Shown in pieces: positions 34,691-43,548 of a DNA stretch of 64,000 bases. The first letter of the stretch is position 1, and the number at the start of each line of letters is the position of its first letter. The notes beneath the pieces are model-generated. The model had not been told where the DNA came from. It searched no databases and saw only the letters and a program-made list of their open reading frames with translations. The stretch is taken from positions 3,906,001 to 3,970,000 of the forward strand of contig OW818684.1 of the NCBI GenBank assembly GCA_942493135.1, in the 5' to 3' direction. The translations under genes and the position numbers were made by a program. Origin of the DNA: Planctellipticum sp942493135 (GTDB taxonomy: Bacteria > Planctomycetota > Planctomycetia > Planctomycetales > Planctomycetaceae).

Positions 34691-35497
34691 TCACGGCCTC
34701 TCGTCCCGGTTCAGCCGGTCCTCAATCTTGTCGAGGACCGGGAGCAGGTCGCTGACGCCGTCGATGACGTAGTGGGCTCCCGCCTGGCGGAATTGGTCCG
34801 CGATCGTCTGCAATCGCTGGCGGAGATTGTCGGCGGGGAGGGCGGCGATCTCTTCTTCCGACAGACCCAGCGCGTTGCCGGTCCGGGCGACGGCGACGGT
34901 CCAGCAGCCGGCGCTGAGTCCGGCCGAGATCCCAATCGGGGTATCGTCGACGACGACGACCTTCGAGAGCGGATAGATCCCCAGCAGCTCGCAGGCCCGG
35001 AAGTTCAGCCACGGGGCAGGGCGGCCGGCTGAGACGTCGTCGGCGCAAAGAACCACGTCGGGCTCGTATCCGCCGGCTTTCGCCACCGGCCGGACGACGT
35101 CCATCAGCTCGCGGGTGTACCCGGTCGACGAGCCGATCTTGAGGCCGCGCCGGCGGCACTCAGCGACGACTTCGGGGACGCCTGGGATGACTGCGGAACC
35201 CGCCTCCAGCACCGACTTCTGGAGGGGGAGAAACTCCTGGTACATGCGGTCGATGTCGGCGTCAGTCGAGGCAGCTCCATGAGCGGCCTGCCAGGCGGCG
35301 GCGACGCGGGGCATGGCGAGGATCGTCGCGATGTGATCCCGCTTGGCCCGGCCCATCGGCTCGCGGGCTTCGGCGACGGTGATCTCGACGCCGCTCCGGC
35401 GGAAGATTTCCTGGAAGACCTGGGCGGGCGCCCGGCTGCCGTAGTCCACGGTGGTGCCGGCCCAGTCGAAGAGGATGGCTTGCAGTTGCTGAGGCAT
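34691..35497 (-). CDS. phnX: Phosphonoacetaldehyde hydrolase
   Basis: 268 residues, normal for PhnX. The HAD motif FDWAGTTVDYGSRAP carries the nucleophile Asp11 and the PhnX-specific Ala13; EPMGRAKRDHI contains Lys52, the Schiff-base lysine that forms an imine with phosphonoacetaldehyde; SSTGYTRELM is motif II, and VVDDTPIG motif IV. The enzyme cleaves the C-P bond to give acetaldehyde and phosphate. The start MPQQLQAI is chosen over a 14-codon extension. The gene ends the minus-strand pair with the FAD oxidoreductase, 42 bp downstream of it. Confidence 0.95.
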   Translation of the reverse strand: MPQQLQAILFDWAGTTVDYGSRAPAQVFQEIFRRSGVEITVAEAREPMGRAKRDHIATILAMPRVAAAWQAAHGAASTDADIDRMYQEFLPLQKSVLEAGSAVIPGVPEVVAECRRRGLKIGSSTGYTRELMDVVRPVAKAGGYEPDVVLCADDVSAGRPAPWLNFRACELLGIYPLSKVVVVDDTPIGISAGLSAGCWTVAVARTGNALGLSEEEIAALPADNLRQRLQTIADQFRQAGAHYVIDGVSDLLPVLDKIEDRLNRDERP

Positions 35498-35539
35498 GGA
35501 GCGGAGTCCGTCGTTTCGAAGTGAGGGTGCAGTCGGCAA

Positions 35540-36688
35540 TCAATCGAGCGATTCGTCGTCGGTCCAGCGGTTCCAGAGGTCGTCGGCCAGGCCGAACGAC
35601 ATGGTCATGCCGGCGCCGCCCGTCCCGGTCAGGACGCGGACGGAGGGCAGGGGGGTGGCTTCGAAGGCGGGGAGCTCGGGGTGCTTGGCATAGATCCCGT
35701 GCCAGCGCTGGGCGATCTCCCAGGTCGGAAACTGGAAGACCTTGGTCAGTTCGCGGAGCATCAGGTCATCGATGACCGCCTTGTCGAAAGGCTCGATCTC
35801 GTCGCCGTACTCGTGGGAGTCGCCCAGGATCACTTCGCCGGCGTCGTTCTGGGACGCCATCACGTGGATTCCGTACTGGTCGAGTTCGGGGGTCTCACGG
35901 GCGATGCGATCCTGGACTTCGCGGAGCGTCGGGCAGACGTCGAAGTTGTGGTAGTGGCGGAGGGTCAGGCCGCTGGCGAGGTGCGGACCGAGTCGCCAGT
36001 CGCCCGGCTGCCGGACCGTCCGGAGCATCTGCAGCTTGCAGCGGACCAGCGGCGACGCGGCGAAGATTTCCGGGAACAAAGTCTCGAAGTCCGATCCGCC
36101 GCAGACGACGATCCGCGAGCCGCTCCAGATTCGGTCGTCGGAGGTGCGAACTTCGCCGTCGGCGATCCGGGTCGCGGCGACGCCGAACTCGAATCGGACG
36201 CCATACCGCTCGGCGAGCCAGGCGGCGATGGCGGCGGAGGCGGTCCGGGGATTGACGACGGCTTCGGTCGGGCTGAAGAGACCGCCGAGGAGTCGGTCGG
36301 GCTGGGCGGCGGGGGTCCGTTGCAGGACTTCGTCGCGGTCCAGCAGGCTGACGAAGCAACCCAGGTCCGGGGCGGCGGCGGCGAATTCGCGGAGGACCTG
36401 CCACTCGTCTTCGCGGTGGGCCAGGTGGATGGAGCCGCAGGTCTGGACCCAGAGGCCGGATTCCCGGGCCAGTTCGAGCCAGAGATCGAGGCTGCGGAGG
36501 GCGATGGCGTGGCAGTCGCCGGCGGGCTGCCCGACCGGCCAGACCATGCCGAAGTTGCGGACGGAAGCTCCGGCAGCTCGCTCGCTTCGTTCCAGGACGG
36601 TGACCTCGTAGCCTCGTCGGGCGGCCGCCCAGGCATTGGCCAGGCCGACGATGCCGGCTCCGATGACTACCGCCGTTCCGTCGTTCAC
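35540..36688 (-). CDS. FAD-dependent oxidoreductase, phosphonate-associated (HpnW-type)
   Basis: 382 residues from GTG, with GGGAGAAG upstream. AVVIGAGIVGLANAWAAARRG at the N-terminus is the FAD Rossmann motif of DAO-type enzymes; SVRNFGMVWP and the C-terminal VLTGTGGAGMTMSFG are family blocks. The length and motifs fit the clade defined as TIGR03364, which is syntenic with phosphonate genes and proposed to deaminate aminophosphonates oxidatively. Here it directly precedes phnX, so it probably makes phosphonoacetaldehyde from 2-aminoethylphosphonate or an N-methyl or hydroxy relative, in place of the PhnW transaminase, which is absent here. Confidence 0.88.
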   Translation of the reverse strand: MNDGTAVVIGAGIVGLANAWAAARRGYEVTVLERSERAAGASVRNFGMVWPVGQPAGDCHAIALRSLDLWLELARESGLWVQTCGSIHLAHREDEWQVLREFAAAAPDLGCFVSLLDRDEVLQRTPAAQPDRLLGGLFSPTEAVVNPRTASAAIAAWLAERYGVRFEFGVAATRIADGEVRTSDDRIWSGSRIVVCGGSDFETLFPEIFAASPLVRCKLQMLRTVRQPGDWRLGPHLASGLTLRHYHNFDVCPTLREVQDRIARETPELDQYGIHVMASQNDAGEVILGDSHEYGDEIEPFDKAVIDDLMLRELTKVFQFPTWEIAQRWHGIYAKHPELPAFEATPLPSVRVLTGTGGAGMTMSFGLADDLWNRWTDDESLD

Positions 36689-36824
36689 GAATTCTTCTCC
36701 CTGGACCGCTACTCTAACTCAGCCGGCGCGACCTGCGTCAGGTGAGCGTTCCCGGCTCCGGACCTGTAGACTGTTCCGCCGACCGATCCCCGGTCGCCAT
36801 TCCGAAACTCGGAGACCCGCCAGC

Positions 36825-38168
36825 ATGACCGACAATCATGCAGAAACTATGAACGAGGCCCGGTCGGACCGCCAGCCGGGCGGGACCTGGTTTCTGCATT
36901 TCTGGGTGACGGCCGCGGCGTTCGGGACGTACTTCTGTATGTACGGTTTCCGGAAGCCGTATACGGCGGCGACTTACGCGGACGTCGCAATCTGGGCCGG
37001 CCTGAGCCTCAAAACGCTGCTGGTGATTTCGCAGACGCTGGGCTACCTGCTGTCGAAATTCATCGGAATCCGGGTCGTCGCCGAACTCCCCCCCCGGCAG
37101 CGGGCGCTGGCCATTCTGGGACTGATCGGCATGGCCGAGCTGGCTCTGCTGCTGTTCGCCTTTGTGCCCGCCCCCTGGAACTGCCTCTGCCTGTTCCTCA
37201 ACGGACTGCCGCTGGGAATGGTCTTCGGGCTGGTCCTCAGCTTCCTCGAGGGCCGGCGGGCGACCGAGGCATTGGCGGCTGGACTCTGTACCAGCTTTAT
37301 CGTGGCGGACGGGTTCACCAAGACGGTCGGGAGTTCCCTTCTTCAGGCCGGGGTTTCCGAAACCTGGATGCCGTTCACCGCGGGGCTCGCCTTTGCGCCG
37401 GTCCTCGTCGTCAGCGTCTGGCTCCTTTCCCGGACCCCTCCGCCGACCGCCTCGGACATCGAACACCGCACTGCGCGACCGACACTGAGCCGGGACGACC
37501 GACACCGGTTCCTCGGACGGTATGCGTTTGGTCTGGCGGCCCTCACCGGGGCCTACATTCTGATCACGGTCTTGCGAAGCATCCGGGCGGACTTCTCGCC
37601 CGAGATCTGGCTGGGTCTGGGGTTCGACAAGAGCCCGGGAGTCTTCACCCGGTCGGAGCTGTGGGTGGCTCTCGGGGTGATCATCGCCAATGGTCTGACG
37701 GTTCTGATTCACGACAACCGGCGGGCCTTCTTTGCGTCGCTCGGTATCGCAATCGGCGGGCTGGCGCTGCTGCCCGTTGCGCTGGTCGGACTCCGTCAGG
37801 GCTGGCTCGGAGGATTCCCCTTCATGGTCCTGATGGGACTGGGGCTCTACCTCCCCTACGTCGCGGTCCACACGACGGTCTTCGAGCGGCTGATCGCCAT
37901 GACTCGCGACCGGAGCACGGTCGGGTTCCTGCTGACTTTCGCGGACGCCTTCGGGTACGTCGGCGTGGTGGTCGTGATGCTGACCAAAGAGGTGCTCCAC
38001 GCCCAGGGAGTCTTCGAGCGTGGCGGGTTCCTGGAATTCTTCACGACGGCGGCCTGGGTGATTTCGGGACTCGGCTTGCTGGGCCTGATGACGGTCTGGG
38101 GGTATTTTTCGTACCGGGAGACCAGTCGCGTCTCCGTCGCGGTGAACGTGGTCACTGCGGCGGAGTGA
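36825..38168 (+). CDS. DUF5690-like multi-pass transporter candidate
   Basis: 447 residues with GGAG before the ATG. There are about twelve hydrophobic segments in an MFS-like arrangement. AAFGTYFCMYGFRKPYTAATY near the N-terminus and SQTLGYLLSKFIGIRVVAEL are characteristic of the DUF5690 family as I recall it. Substrate is unassigned in that family. Here it is divergent from the FAD oxidoreductase and directly upstream of the phosphonate-associated dehydrogenase. An aminophosphonate importer is the natural inference, because no PhnCDE or other transporter is present. Confidence 0.78.
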   Translation: MTDNHAETMNEARSDRQPGGTWFLHFWVTAAAFGTYFCMYGFRKPYTAATYADVAIWAGLSLKTLLVISQTLGYLLSKFIGIRVVAELPPRQRALAILGLIGMAELALLLFAFVPAPWNCLCLFLNGLPLGMVFGLVLSFLEGRRATEALAAGLCTSFIVADGFTKTVGSSLLQAGVSETWMPFTAGLAFAPVLVVSVWLLSRTPPPTASDIEHRTARPTLSRDDRHRFLGRYAFGLAALTGAYILITVLRSIRADFSPEIWLGLGFDKSPGVFTRSELWVALGVIIANGLTVLIHDNRRAFFASLGIAIGGLALLPVALVGLRQGWLGGFPFMVLMGLGLYLPYVAVHTTVFERLIAMTRDRSTVGFLLTFADAFGYVGVVVVMLTKEVLHAQGVFERGGFLEFFTTAAWVISGLGLLGLMTVWGYFSYRETSRVSVAVNVVTAAE

Positions 38169-38196
38169 CGCCGGGATGCCGTAAGGAACGAGCGCG

Positions 38197-39291
38197 ATGA
38201 CGAGTCCGGTTCAGGCGATGGTCTTCCACCACCCGGGCGAGCCGTTCGTCCCCAGCGAATTTCCGCTGCCCCACCTGCACGGCTCCGAAGTCGCCGTCGA
38301 TGTCATTGGCTGCACGCTTTGCGGCAGCGACCTCCACTCCTGGGAAGGGCGGCGGACGACGCCATGCCCCACCGTGCTGGGGCATGAGATCCTGGGGCGG
38401 GTCCGAGAATTCGGCCCGACCGCGATTCCTCGGGATGCTGCCGGCCAGCGGCTGGCGATCGGGGACCGGGTGACCTGGTCGATCGTGGCCAGTTGCGGCG
38501 GATGTTTCTATTGCCTGCGGGGCCTGCCGCAGAAGTGCGAGCGGCGGGTCAAGTACGGACACGAGGCGTTGCGGCCTGGCGGCGAATTGACCGGGGGACT
38601 GGCCGAGGTCTGCCACCTCGCCGAGGGGACGGCGATCTACCGCGTGCCCGACGTTCTGCCCGACGAAGTCGCCTGTCCCGCAAACTGCGCGACCGCCACC
38701 ATTGCCGCCACGCTCCGGACCGCAGGGGATGTTCGCGGCCGGCGAGTGCTGGTCCTGGGAGCCGGGCTCCTGGGCCTGACGGCCTGCGCAATGTGCCGCT
38801 GGCTCGAAGCCGAGACGGTCGTCTGTTGCGAAATGTCCTCCGAGAGGCGCGAACGGGCGCTGGCATTTGGAGCGACCCACGTCGTTGCACCGGACGAACT
38901 GTCCGCGCTGATCGGGACGCTGACCGACCAGCATGGCGTCGACGTGATTCTCGAGCTGACAGGTGCTCCGGCCGCCTTCGAGGCCGCCTGGCCGCTGGCC
39001 CGCCTCGGCGGCGTGGTAGTTCTGGTCGGAGCGGTCTTTCCCAGCCGGCCGGTCTCGCTCGCAATGGACGACATCGTCCGCCGAAATTTGAGCGTGCTCG
39101 GGGTCCATAACTATGTTCCCGATGACCTCGGGGAGGCACTCCGATTTCTGGAGGCCCGGCACTCCGATCATCCCTTCCGGGACGTGGTCGCAGCCTGGCT
39201 CCGGCTGGATGAAGCGGACGCTGCCTTCAAGGCGGCGTGTTCTCCCGAGATCCTGCGGATGGGCCTGCGGCCGGTTCCTGCCGGTCGATGA
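38197..39291 (+). CDS. Zinc-binding alcohol dehydrogenase, phosphonate-associated (HpnZ-type)
   Basis: 364 residues with AAGGA upstream. GCTLCGSDLHSWEG has the catalytic-zinc Cys; PTVLGHEILGRV the His and Glu; SCGGCFYCLRGLPQKC the structural-zinc cysteines; VLVLGAGLLGLTAC is the NAD(P)-binding motif. The sequence agrees with the TIGR03366-type clade of phosphonate-catabolism-associated alcohol dehydrogenases. A plausible job is oxidising acetaldehyde-level or hydroxy-phosphonate intermediates. It sits 28 bp after the DUF5690-like gene, so the two form one operon facing away from phnX. Confidence 0.88.
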   Translation: MTSPVQAMVFHHPGEPFVPSEFPLPHLHGSEVAVDVIGCTLCGSDLHSWEGRRTTPCPTVLGHEILGRVREFGPTAIPRDAAGQRLAIGDRVTWSIVASCGGCFYCLRGLPQKCERRVKYGHEALRPGGELTGGLAEVCHLAEGTAIYRVPDVLPDEVACPANCATATIAATLRTAGDVRGRRVLVLGAGLLGLTACAMCRWLEAETVVCCEMSSERRERALAFGATHVVAPDELSALIGTLTDQHGVDVILELTGAPAAFEAAWPLARLGGVVVLVGAVFPSRPVSLAMDDIVRRNLSVLGVHNYVPDDLGEALRFLEARHSDHPFRDVVAAWLRLDEADAAFKAACSPEILRMGLRPVPAGR

Positions 39292-39364
39292 GCCGCTGGC
39301 AGGTGTGGCAATTTGGTGGCAACGCCGTAAATTGCCGTCGAACTGGAAGTCTGCGAAGGTGGCG

Positions 39365-39380
39365 TGTTCCACGTGGAACG
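39365..39380. other. parS-like ParB-binding site
   Basis: TGTTCCACGTGGAACG contains a perfect 14-bp palindrome (39,366-39,379). The bacterial parS consensus is TGTTTCACGTGAAACA, and TGTTCCACGTGGAACA is a known functional variant in pseudomonads; this site differs from that variant only in the last base. It lies in a short gap between convergent genes. No parAB in the window. Confidence 0.65.
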
Positions 39381-39394
39381 CGAAACTCTCCGGA

Positions 39395-40216
39395 TTACGG
39401 ACTCTCGGGGAGTTTCAGCTCGGCGGGATCGAGCGGCACTGCGACTCCCTCCATGGGGATTTCCCGTTTCAGCGTCCAGAGGACGCCCTGCACCACGGAC
39501 CGCCGATAGGCAGACTCGCCCCAGTTGGCGTGTCGATGCAGTCCGCTGAAGCCGAACGATCGCCCGCCGTCCGGTCTCAGCCAGGCCCAGCCGACGGACT
39601 CCCAGTCGCTGTCGATTTCCGCCTCCAGGACTGACGACCAGCCGGTCCGATCCCCGGGGAATTTGAGACGGTAGTAGAACTCGTCATCAACGTGGGTCAA
39701 GGCAACGCCGCGCGTGATGGGATGTGGTTCGGGGGCCGGTCGCAGGTCTGTTTTGAGGAACTTGTACTTCCGGTCCGGACCGCCGTGACAGCCGCCGAAG
39801 AGGGCGACGAACTCGGGAACCGGATCCGCAGTCCGGCTGCCCATCGCCCAGTGCAGGCAGACCAGTCCACCTCCCCGGCGCGCCAATGCCTGAAAGGCTC
39901 GCAGGCGATCCGGGTCGTCGCCGATCCAGCGGGCTCCTTCGGCCAGAAACAATACGGCTACGTCGGCGGACTCCAGAAGTTGGGGGCCGTCGGTCCAGGG
40001 GGAGTCGGCCTGAACGGTTCGGACTTCGAGCCCTTCCTGTCGCTCCAGGGACTGCTTCAGGATTCGCAGCCCGGCGACGTACTCGTGTGTTGATTTCGGG
40101 TGACCGTCGGGCTTCTGGCCGCAGAGCAAGACTCGCTGGGGCCGGGGTGGCGGAGTGTCGGCGGCGGCCGGTCCGGCGGTCGCAATTGCCAGGAGGAGCA
40201 GGCAGATTCGAATCAT
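39395..40216 (-). CDS. Exported ThuA-domain protein
   Basis: 273 residues from MIRICLLLLAIATAG, a signal peptide, with GAGG before it; a 28-codon upstream extension is not coding-like. The ThuA-like class I GATase fold is shown by RVLLCGQKPDGHPKSTHEY, LARRGGGLVCLHWA and the closing block GFSGLHRHANWGESAYRR with conserved His and Trp. ThuA-like domains bind or process carbohydrates; in planctomycetes they accompany sugar catabolism and cytochrome-type proteins. Specific role unknown. Convergent with the phosphonate operon across the parS-like site. Confidence 0.85.
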   Translation of the reverse strand: MIRICLLLLAIATAGPAAADTPPPRPQRVLLCGQKPDGHPKSTHEYVAGLRILKQSLERQEGLEVRTVQADSPWTDGPQLLESADVAVLFLAEGARWIGDDPDRLRAFQALARRGGGLVCLHWAMGSRTADPVPEFVALFGGCHGGPDRKYKFLKTDLRPAPEPHPITRGVALTHVDDEFYYRLKFPGDRTGWSSVLEAEIDSDWESVGWAWLRPDGGRSFGFSGLHRHANWGESAYRRSVVQGVLWTLKREIPMEGVAVPLDPAELKLPESP

Positions 40217-40401
40217 GGATTGAACCTCGGCGGGGGGATTTTCCGGGAATTCGGGACCGGTCTTCCGGAATTCTGTACGAACGGGCGGTCGGGTCGCCAC
40301 TCATTAGGGAAAGGGCAAGGTCGAATACGTTCGGCTGGGGCCGCCGCGTCCGGGGCGGAAAGACACTCCGATGACGGCTGCTGCGAACAGGAAGGCTTCC
40401 G

Positions 40402-42522
40402 ATGAGACTGACTCTGCGAACTCTGCTGGCGTATCTGGACGACGTGCTGGAGCCGGGTGAGGCCCGCGAAATCGGACAGAAGATTCAGGACAGCCCCGTA
40501 GCTGCGGCGCTGGTCAGCCGGATCCGGGAAGTGATGCGGCGGCGGCGTCTGACCGCGCCGGACATCGACGGTCCGGAGCAGGGCGTCAATCCGAACATCG
40601 TGGCGCAGTACCTCGACAACTCCCTGACGGACGACCTGGTCGCGGACATGGAAAAGGTCTGCCTGGAGTCGGACGTTCAGCTTGCCGAGGTGGCGGCGTG
40701 CCACCAGATCCTGACGCTTGTGCTGGGTGAACCGGCGGACGTTTCGTCTCTGCAGCGCGAACGCCTTCTGGCCCTCTGTCCGGGGCAGCCGGTCGGCCAG
40801 CTCGACATGACGCCGTCACCGCCGAATCGGAACCCGAAACCAGCACCGTCTCCAGCCTCTGCCACGGGCACGGGGGGGGAAGGGTTTGAAGACCGCTTGC
40901 CCGAATTTCTGAAGCCCTCGCCCTGGCCCTCGCGAGTGTTGCCGCTTGCCGCGGTCGTGCTGCTGGTCGTGGTCTGGATCGGGATGGTCGTATCCGACCA
41001 GCAGAAGATGAGCGGACTGTTTCAGCCGGCCCTTCACGGGCTTGAAACTCCCGCCGGCAGTCAGCCGGTTGCTGTTCGTGATGCCGCGCCTGCGAAGAGT
41101 CAGCCGCCCGTCAAAAGCGATGCTCCCACCGAGGGAGCGACTGGAAAAGTGGTAGCGACCGGAACGGCCGGGGTTCCGCCGCGGCAAACCGAACCGACCG
41201 AAGTTGCGGTCACGACGCCTGCTCCCGTTGTTCCCGAGAGCCCGGTTCCGGCCGTTGTGGAATCGAAGTCGTTGCCGCCGATGTCAGCGAAGCCGGTCGT
41301 CGAGGATTCCGCCGCGCCCGTGCCAGCACCTCCGCCCCCCGCGGTGCCTGCGGTGCCGGTGAGTTATGTGTCGTCGGACGGAATTCTGCTGCAAGAAAAG
41401 GCCGCCGACAATCACTGGTCGCTGACGCCCCGCCAGGGGAATCTGGAGCCCGGCGATCAGCTCGCGGCACTGGAGCCGTTCGAGGCTCTGTTGAGCATCG
41501 ACAGCGACACCGCCAAGGTGACATTGCTCGGTGATACGCTGGTGCAGCTGATGGGGCCGACCCGTGCGGCGCGGGTGGGTCTGGGGATCCATCACGGGCG
41601 AGTTGTCCTGCAAAGCGGCCGCAGGGAAGACCGACTGCCGGTCGAGTTTGCGATCGCTGCCGGGCAGGATCTGTGGAAGCTCGAACTCCTCGCCCCGGAA
41701 ACCGTGATTGGCATTGAAGTCGAGGTACGTGAGACGACCGGCGTTGATCAGGATTTCGGCGCCAACGGATACCTGGCGGAGTGCTTCGTTCTGACGGGAG
41801 CTGTGCGGTGGGCAGGAACCAGGGGGCAGTCGCAACAGGTCGACGGCGGCCACTGGTTCCGGATTTCGCCCGGTATGGGGCCGATGACAGACAGGTCGAT
41901 TTCGGAACCGATCCCGCTGGTCGAGTCACCCGACTGGCTGGATCCGCAACGTCGCAAGCTGTCGTCCGCCTTGCGTCGCTACGCCGACCTGTTTGAGAAG
42001 GAGCTCGCTCCGGCCGATTCGGTCGAGCAGACTCTGGGGACGCTGGCGGGGGATTCGCGTCCGAAGATTTCCGAACTGGCGACCCGGGGTCTGGCGACCA
42101 TGGAAGACTATCCGTTGCTGGTGACGGCGCTGGCGCAGTCGTCCCACGAGGAAAGCCGATTCGCCGCCCGTGACGGTCTCAGGCGCTGGCTGGCGTCGAC
42201 GCCCGGAGCCGGTGCGACGCTCTCGAAGGAGCTCGAGCTGCGGTACCCCCCGGCCGAGGCCGCAATGATGTTGCGACTGTTGTGGGGATATTCGGATGTT
42301 GACGCGCGCAACCGCGCGACGTCGCTGGAGCTGGTCGAGTTGCTGCGGAGTCCCCGCACCGAGTTCCGGGAGCTGGCGTTTTTTCACATCGTCCGCCTGA
42401 CCGGTCAGCGGCACGACTATCGTCCGCTGGATGGGGGCGTCCGCCGGGAGCCGGGCGTTCGCCGCTGGCTCGACCACATCGAGCGGGAGGGGGCACTGGT
42501 CAAATCAGAGCCGCAGTCTTGA
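40402..42522 (+). CDS. Membrane protein with FecR-like domain
   Basis: 706 residues. Residues 1-125 are a planctomycete-type cytoplasmic domain (LAYLDDVLEPGEAREIGQKI), anti-sigma-like in position. A single transmembrane helix lies at about 178-197 (LPLAAVVLLVVVWIGMVV). A Pro/Val/Ala-rich linker (210-315) leads to a FecR-like beta domain (about 318-470, VTLLGDTLVQLMGPTRAARV), then a helical repeat-like region to the end. The layout implies signal reception outside the membrane and signalling inside, perhaps through the N-terminal domain. No sigma factor gene is next to it, so any partner is elsewhere. Confidence 0.75.
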   Translation: MRLTLRTLLAYLDDVLEPGEAREIGQKIQDSPVAAALVSRIREVMRRRRLTAPDIDGPEQGVNPNIVAQYLDNSLTDDLVADMEKVCLESDVQLAEVAACHQILTLVLGEPADVSSLQRERLLALCPGQPVGQLDMTPSPPNRNPKPAPSPASATGTGGEGFEDRLPEFLKPSPWPSRVLPLAAVVLLVVVWIGMVVSDQQKMSGLFQPALHGLETPAGSQPVAVRDAAPAKSQPPVKSDAPTEGATGKVVATGTAGVPPRQTEPTEVAVTTPAPVVPESPVPAVVESKSLPPMSAKPVVEDSAAPVPAPPPPAVPAVPVSYVSSDGILLQEKAADNHWSLTPRQGNLEPGDQLAALEPFEALLSIDSDTAKVTLLGDTLVQLMGPTRAARVGLGIHHGRVVLQSGRREDRLPVEFAIAAGQDLWKLELLAPETVIGIEVEVRETTGVDQDFGANGYLAECFVLTGAVRWAGTRGQSQQVDGGHWFRISPGMGPMTDRSISEPIPLVESPDWLDPQRRKLSSALRRYADLFEKELAPADSVEQTLGTLAGDSRPKISELATRGLATMEDYPLLVTALAQSSHEESRFAARDGLRRWLASTPGAGATLSKELELRYPPAEAAMMLRLLWGYSDVDARNRATSLELVELLRSPRTEFRELAFFHIVRLTGQRHDYRPLDGGVRREPGVRRWLDHIEREGALVKSEPQS

Positions 42523-42637
42523 CGACTCTGGAGACGGCCAAGGGCCGGACCACAGTCGCCCTGAATGGTGCGCGGGACTTCCGGGGGCTATCCTTCCCGA
42601 TCGTTCCGCAACACCGTTTTTTGTGACCGGCCCCGCC

Positions 42638-43516
42638 ATGTGGACTCGTTTCCGCCATCTGCTCGAATTGATCCGTTTCAGCCACACCGTCTTCGCTCTG
42701 CCGTTTGCGATGTTGTCGGCGGTGCTGGCCTGGCGCCGGCCGGACAGCCCGTTCGAGTGGCGAGACCTGGTGGGAATCCTTCTCTGCATGGTCTTCGCCA
42801 GGTCCGCGGCGATGGCGTTCAACCGTCTCGTCGATCGAGGGATCGATGCGGACAATCCGCGGACGGCCCGCCGACACATGCCGGCAGGGCTGCTGTCGGT
42901 CTGGGCGGTGACTGCATTCACCGTGGCGACCAGCCTGGCCTTCGTCGCCTCGACGCTCATTTTTCTGCCGAATACGCTGCCCGTGATCCTGAGCGTTCCC
43001 GTGCTCCTGGTGCTGCTGGGATATTCCTACGCGAAGCGGTTCACGGCCTGGTGTCATTACTGGCTGTCGGCTGCGCTGATGCTGTCCCCGCTGGCCGCCT
43101 GGATTGCGATCCGCGGGACGGTCGAATGGCCCCCCGTGCTGATCGCGGCAGTCGTCTTCTTCTGGGTTGGCGGATTCGACATCCTGTACTCCTGCCAGGA
43201 TGCCGAGTTCGACAGGGAACGTCGCCTCTTCAGCATTCCGTCGCGCTGGGGTGTCCCGCGGGCGCTTTGGCTGGCGGCGGTCAGTCACGCCCTCACTGTC
43301 GTGGGACTGCTCGGATTGTGGTCGGTCGCCGGTCTCGGACCGGTGTACCTGGCCGGCGTGATTGTCGTCGCGATACTGCTGATTTATGAGCATTCGCTGG
43401 TCCGGCCTGAGGATCTGACACGGGTGAACCTGGCGTTTTTTCACGTCAACGCGGTCATCAGCTTGGGGCTGCTGGTGGTGACGCTGGCCGATCTGTGGTG
43501 GACACGCGCCCGTTGA
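42638..43516 (+). CDS. mqnP: UbiA-family prenyltransferase (probable MqnP)
   Basis: 292 residues, eight or nine transmembrane helices. Two Asp-rich motifs are present: NRLVDRGIDADNPRTARR (first) and DILYSCQDAEFDRERRL (second), both typical of UbiA/MqnP/COQ2 enzymes that bind prenyl diphosphate through Mg2+. The frame opens 69 codons earlier, but conserved sequence begins at MWTRFRHLLELIRFSH. Given mqnE 1.9 kb away on the same strand, the best guess is the prenylation step of the futalosine menaquinone pathway. A ubiquinone or haem prenyltransferase cannot be fully excluded. Confidence 0.82.
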   Translation: MWTRFRHLLELIRFSHTVFALPFAMLSAVLAWRRPDSPFEWRDLVGILLCMVFARSAAMAFNRLVDRGIDADNPRTARRHMPAGLLSVWAVTAFTVATSLAFVASTLIFLPNTLPVILSVPVLLVLLGYSYAKRFTAWCHYWLSAALMLSPLAAWIAIRGTVEWPPVLIAAVVFFWVGGFDILYSCQDAEFDRERRLFSIPSRWGVPRALWLAAVSHALTVVGLLGLWSVAGLGPVYLAGVIVVAILLIYEHSLVRPEDLTRVNLAFFHVNAVISLGLLVVTLADLWWTRAR

Positions 43517-43548
43517 GGAGGAGATAATTTCCGTCTGGAGGTGAGGCC

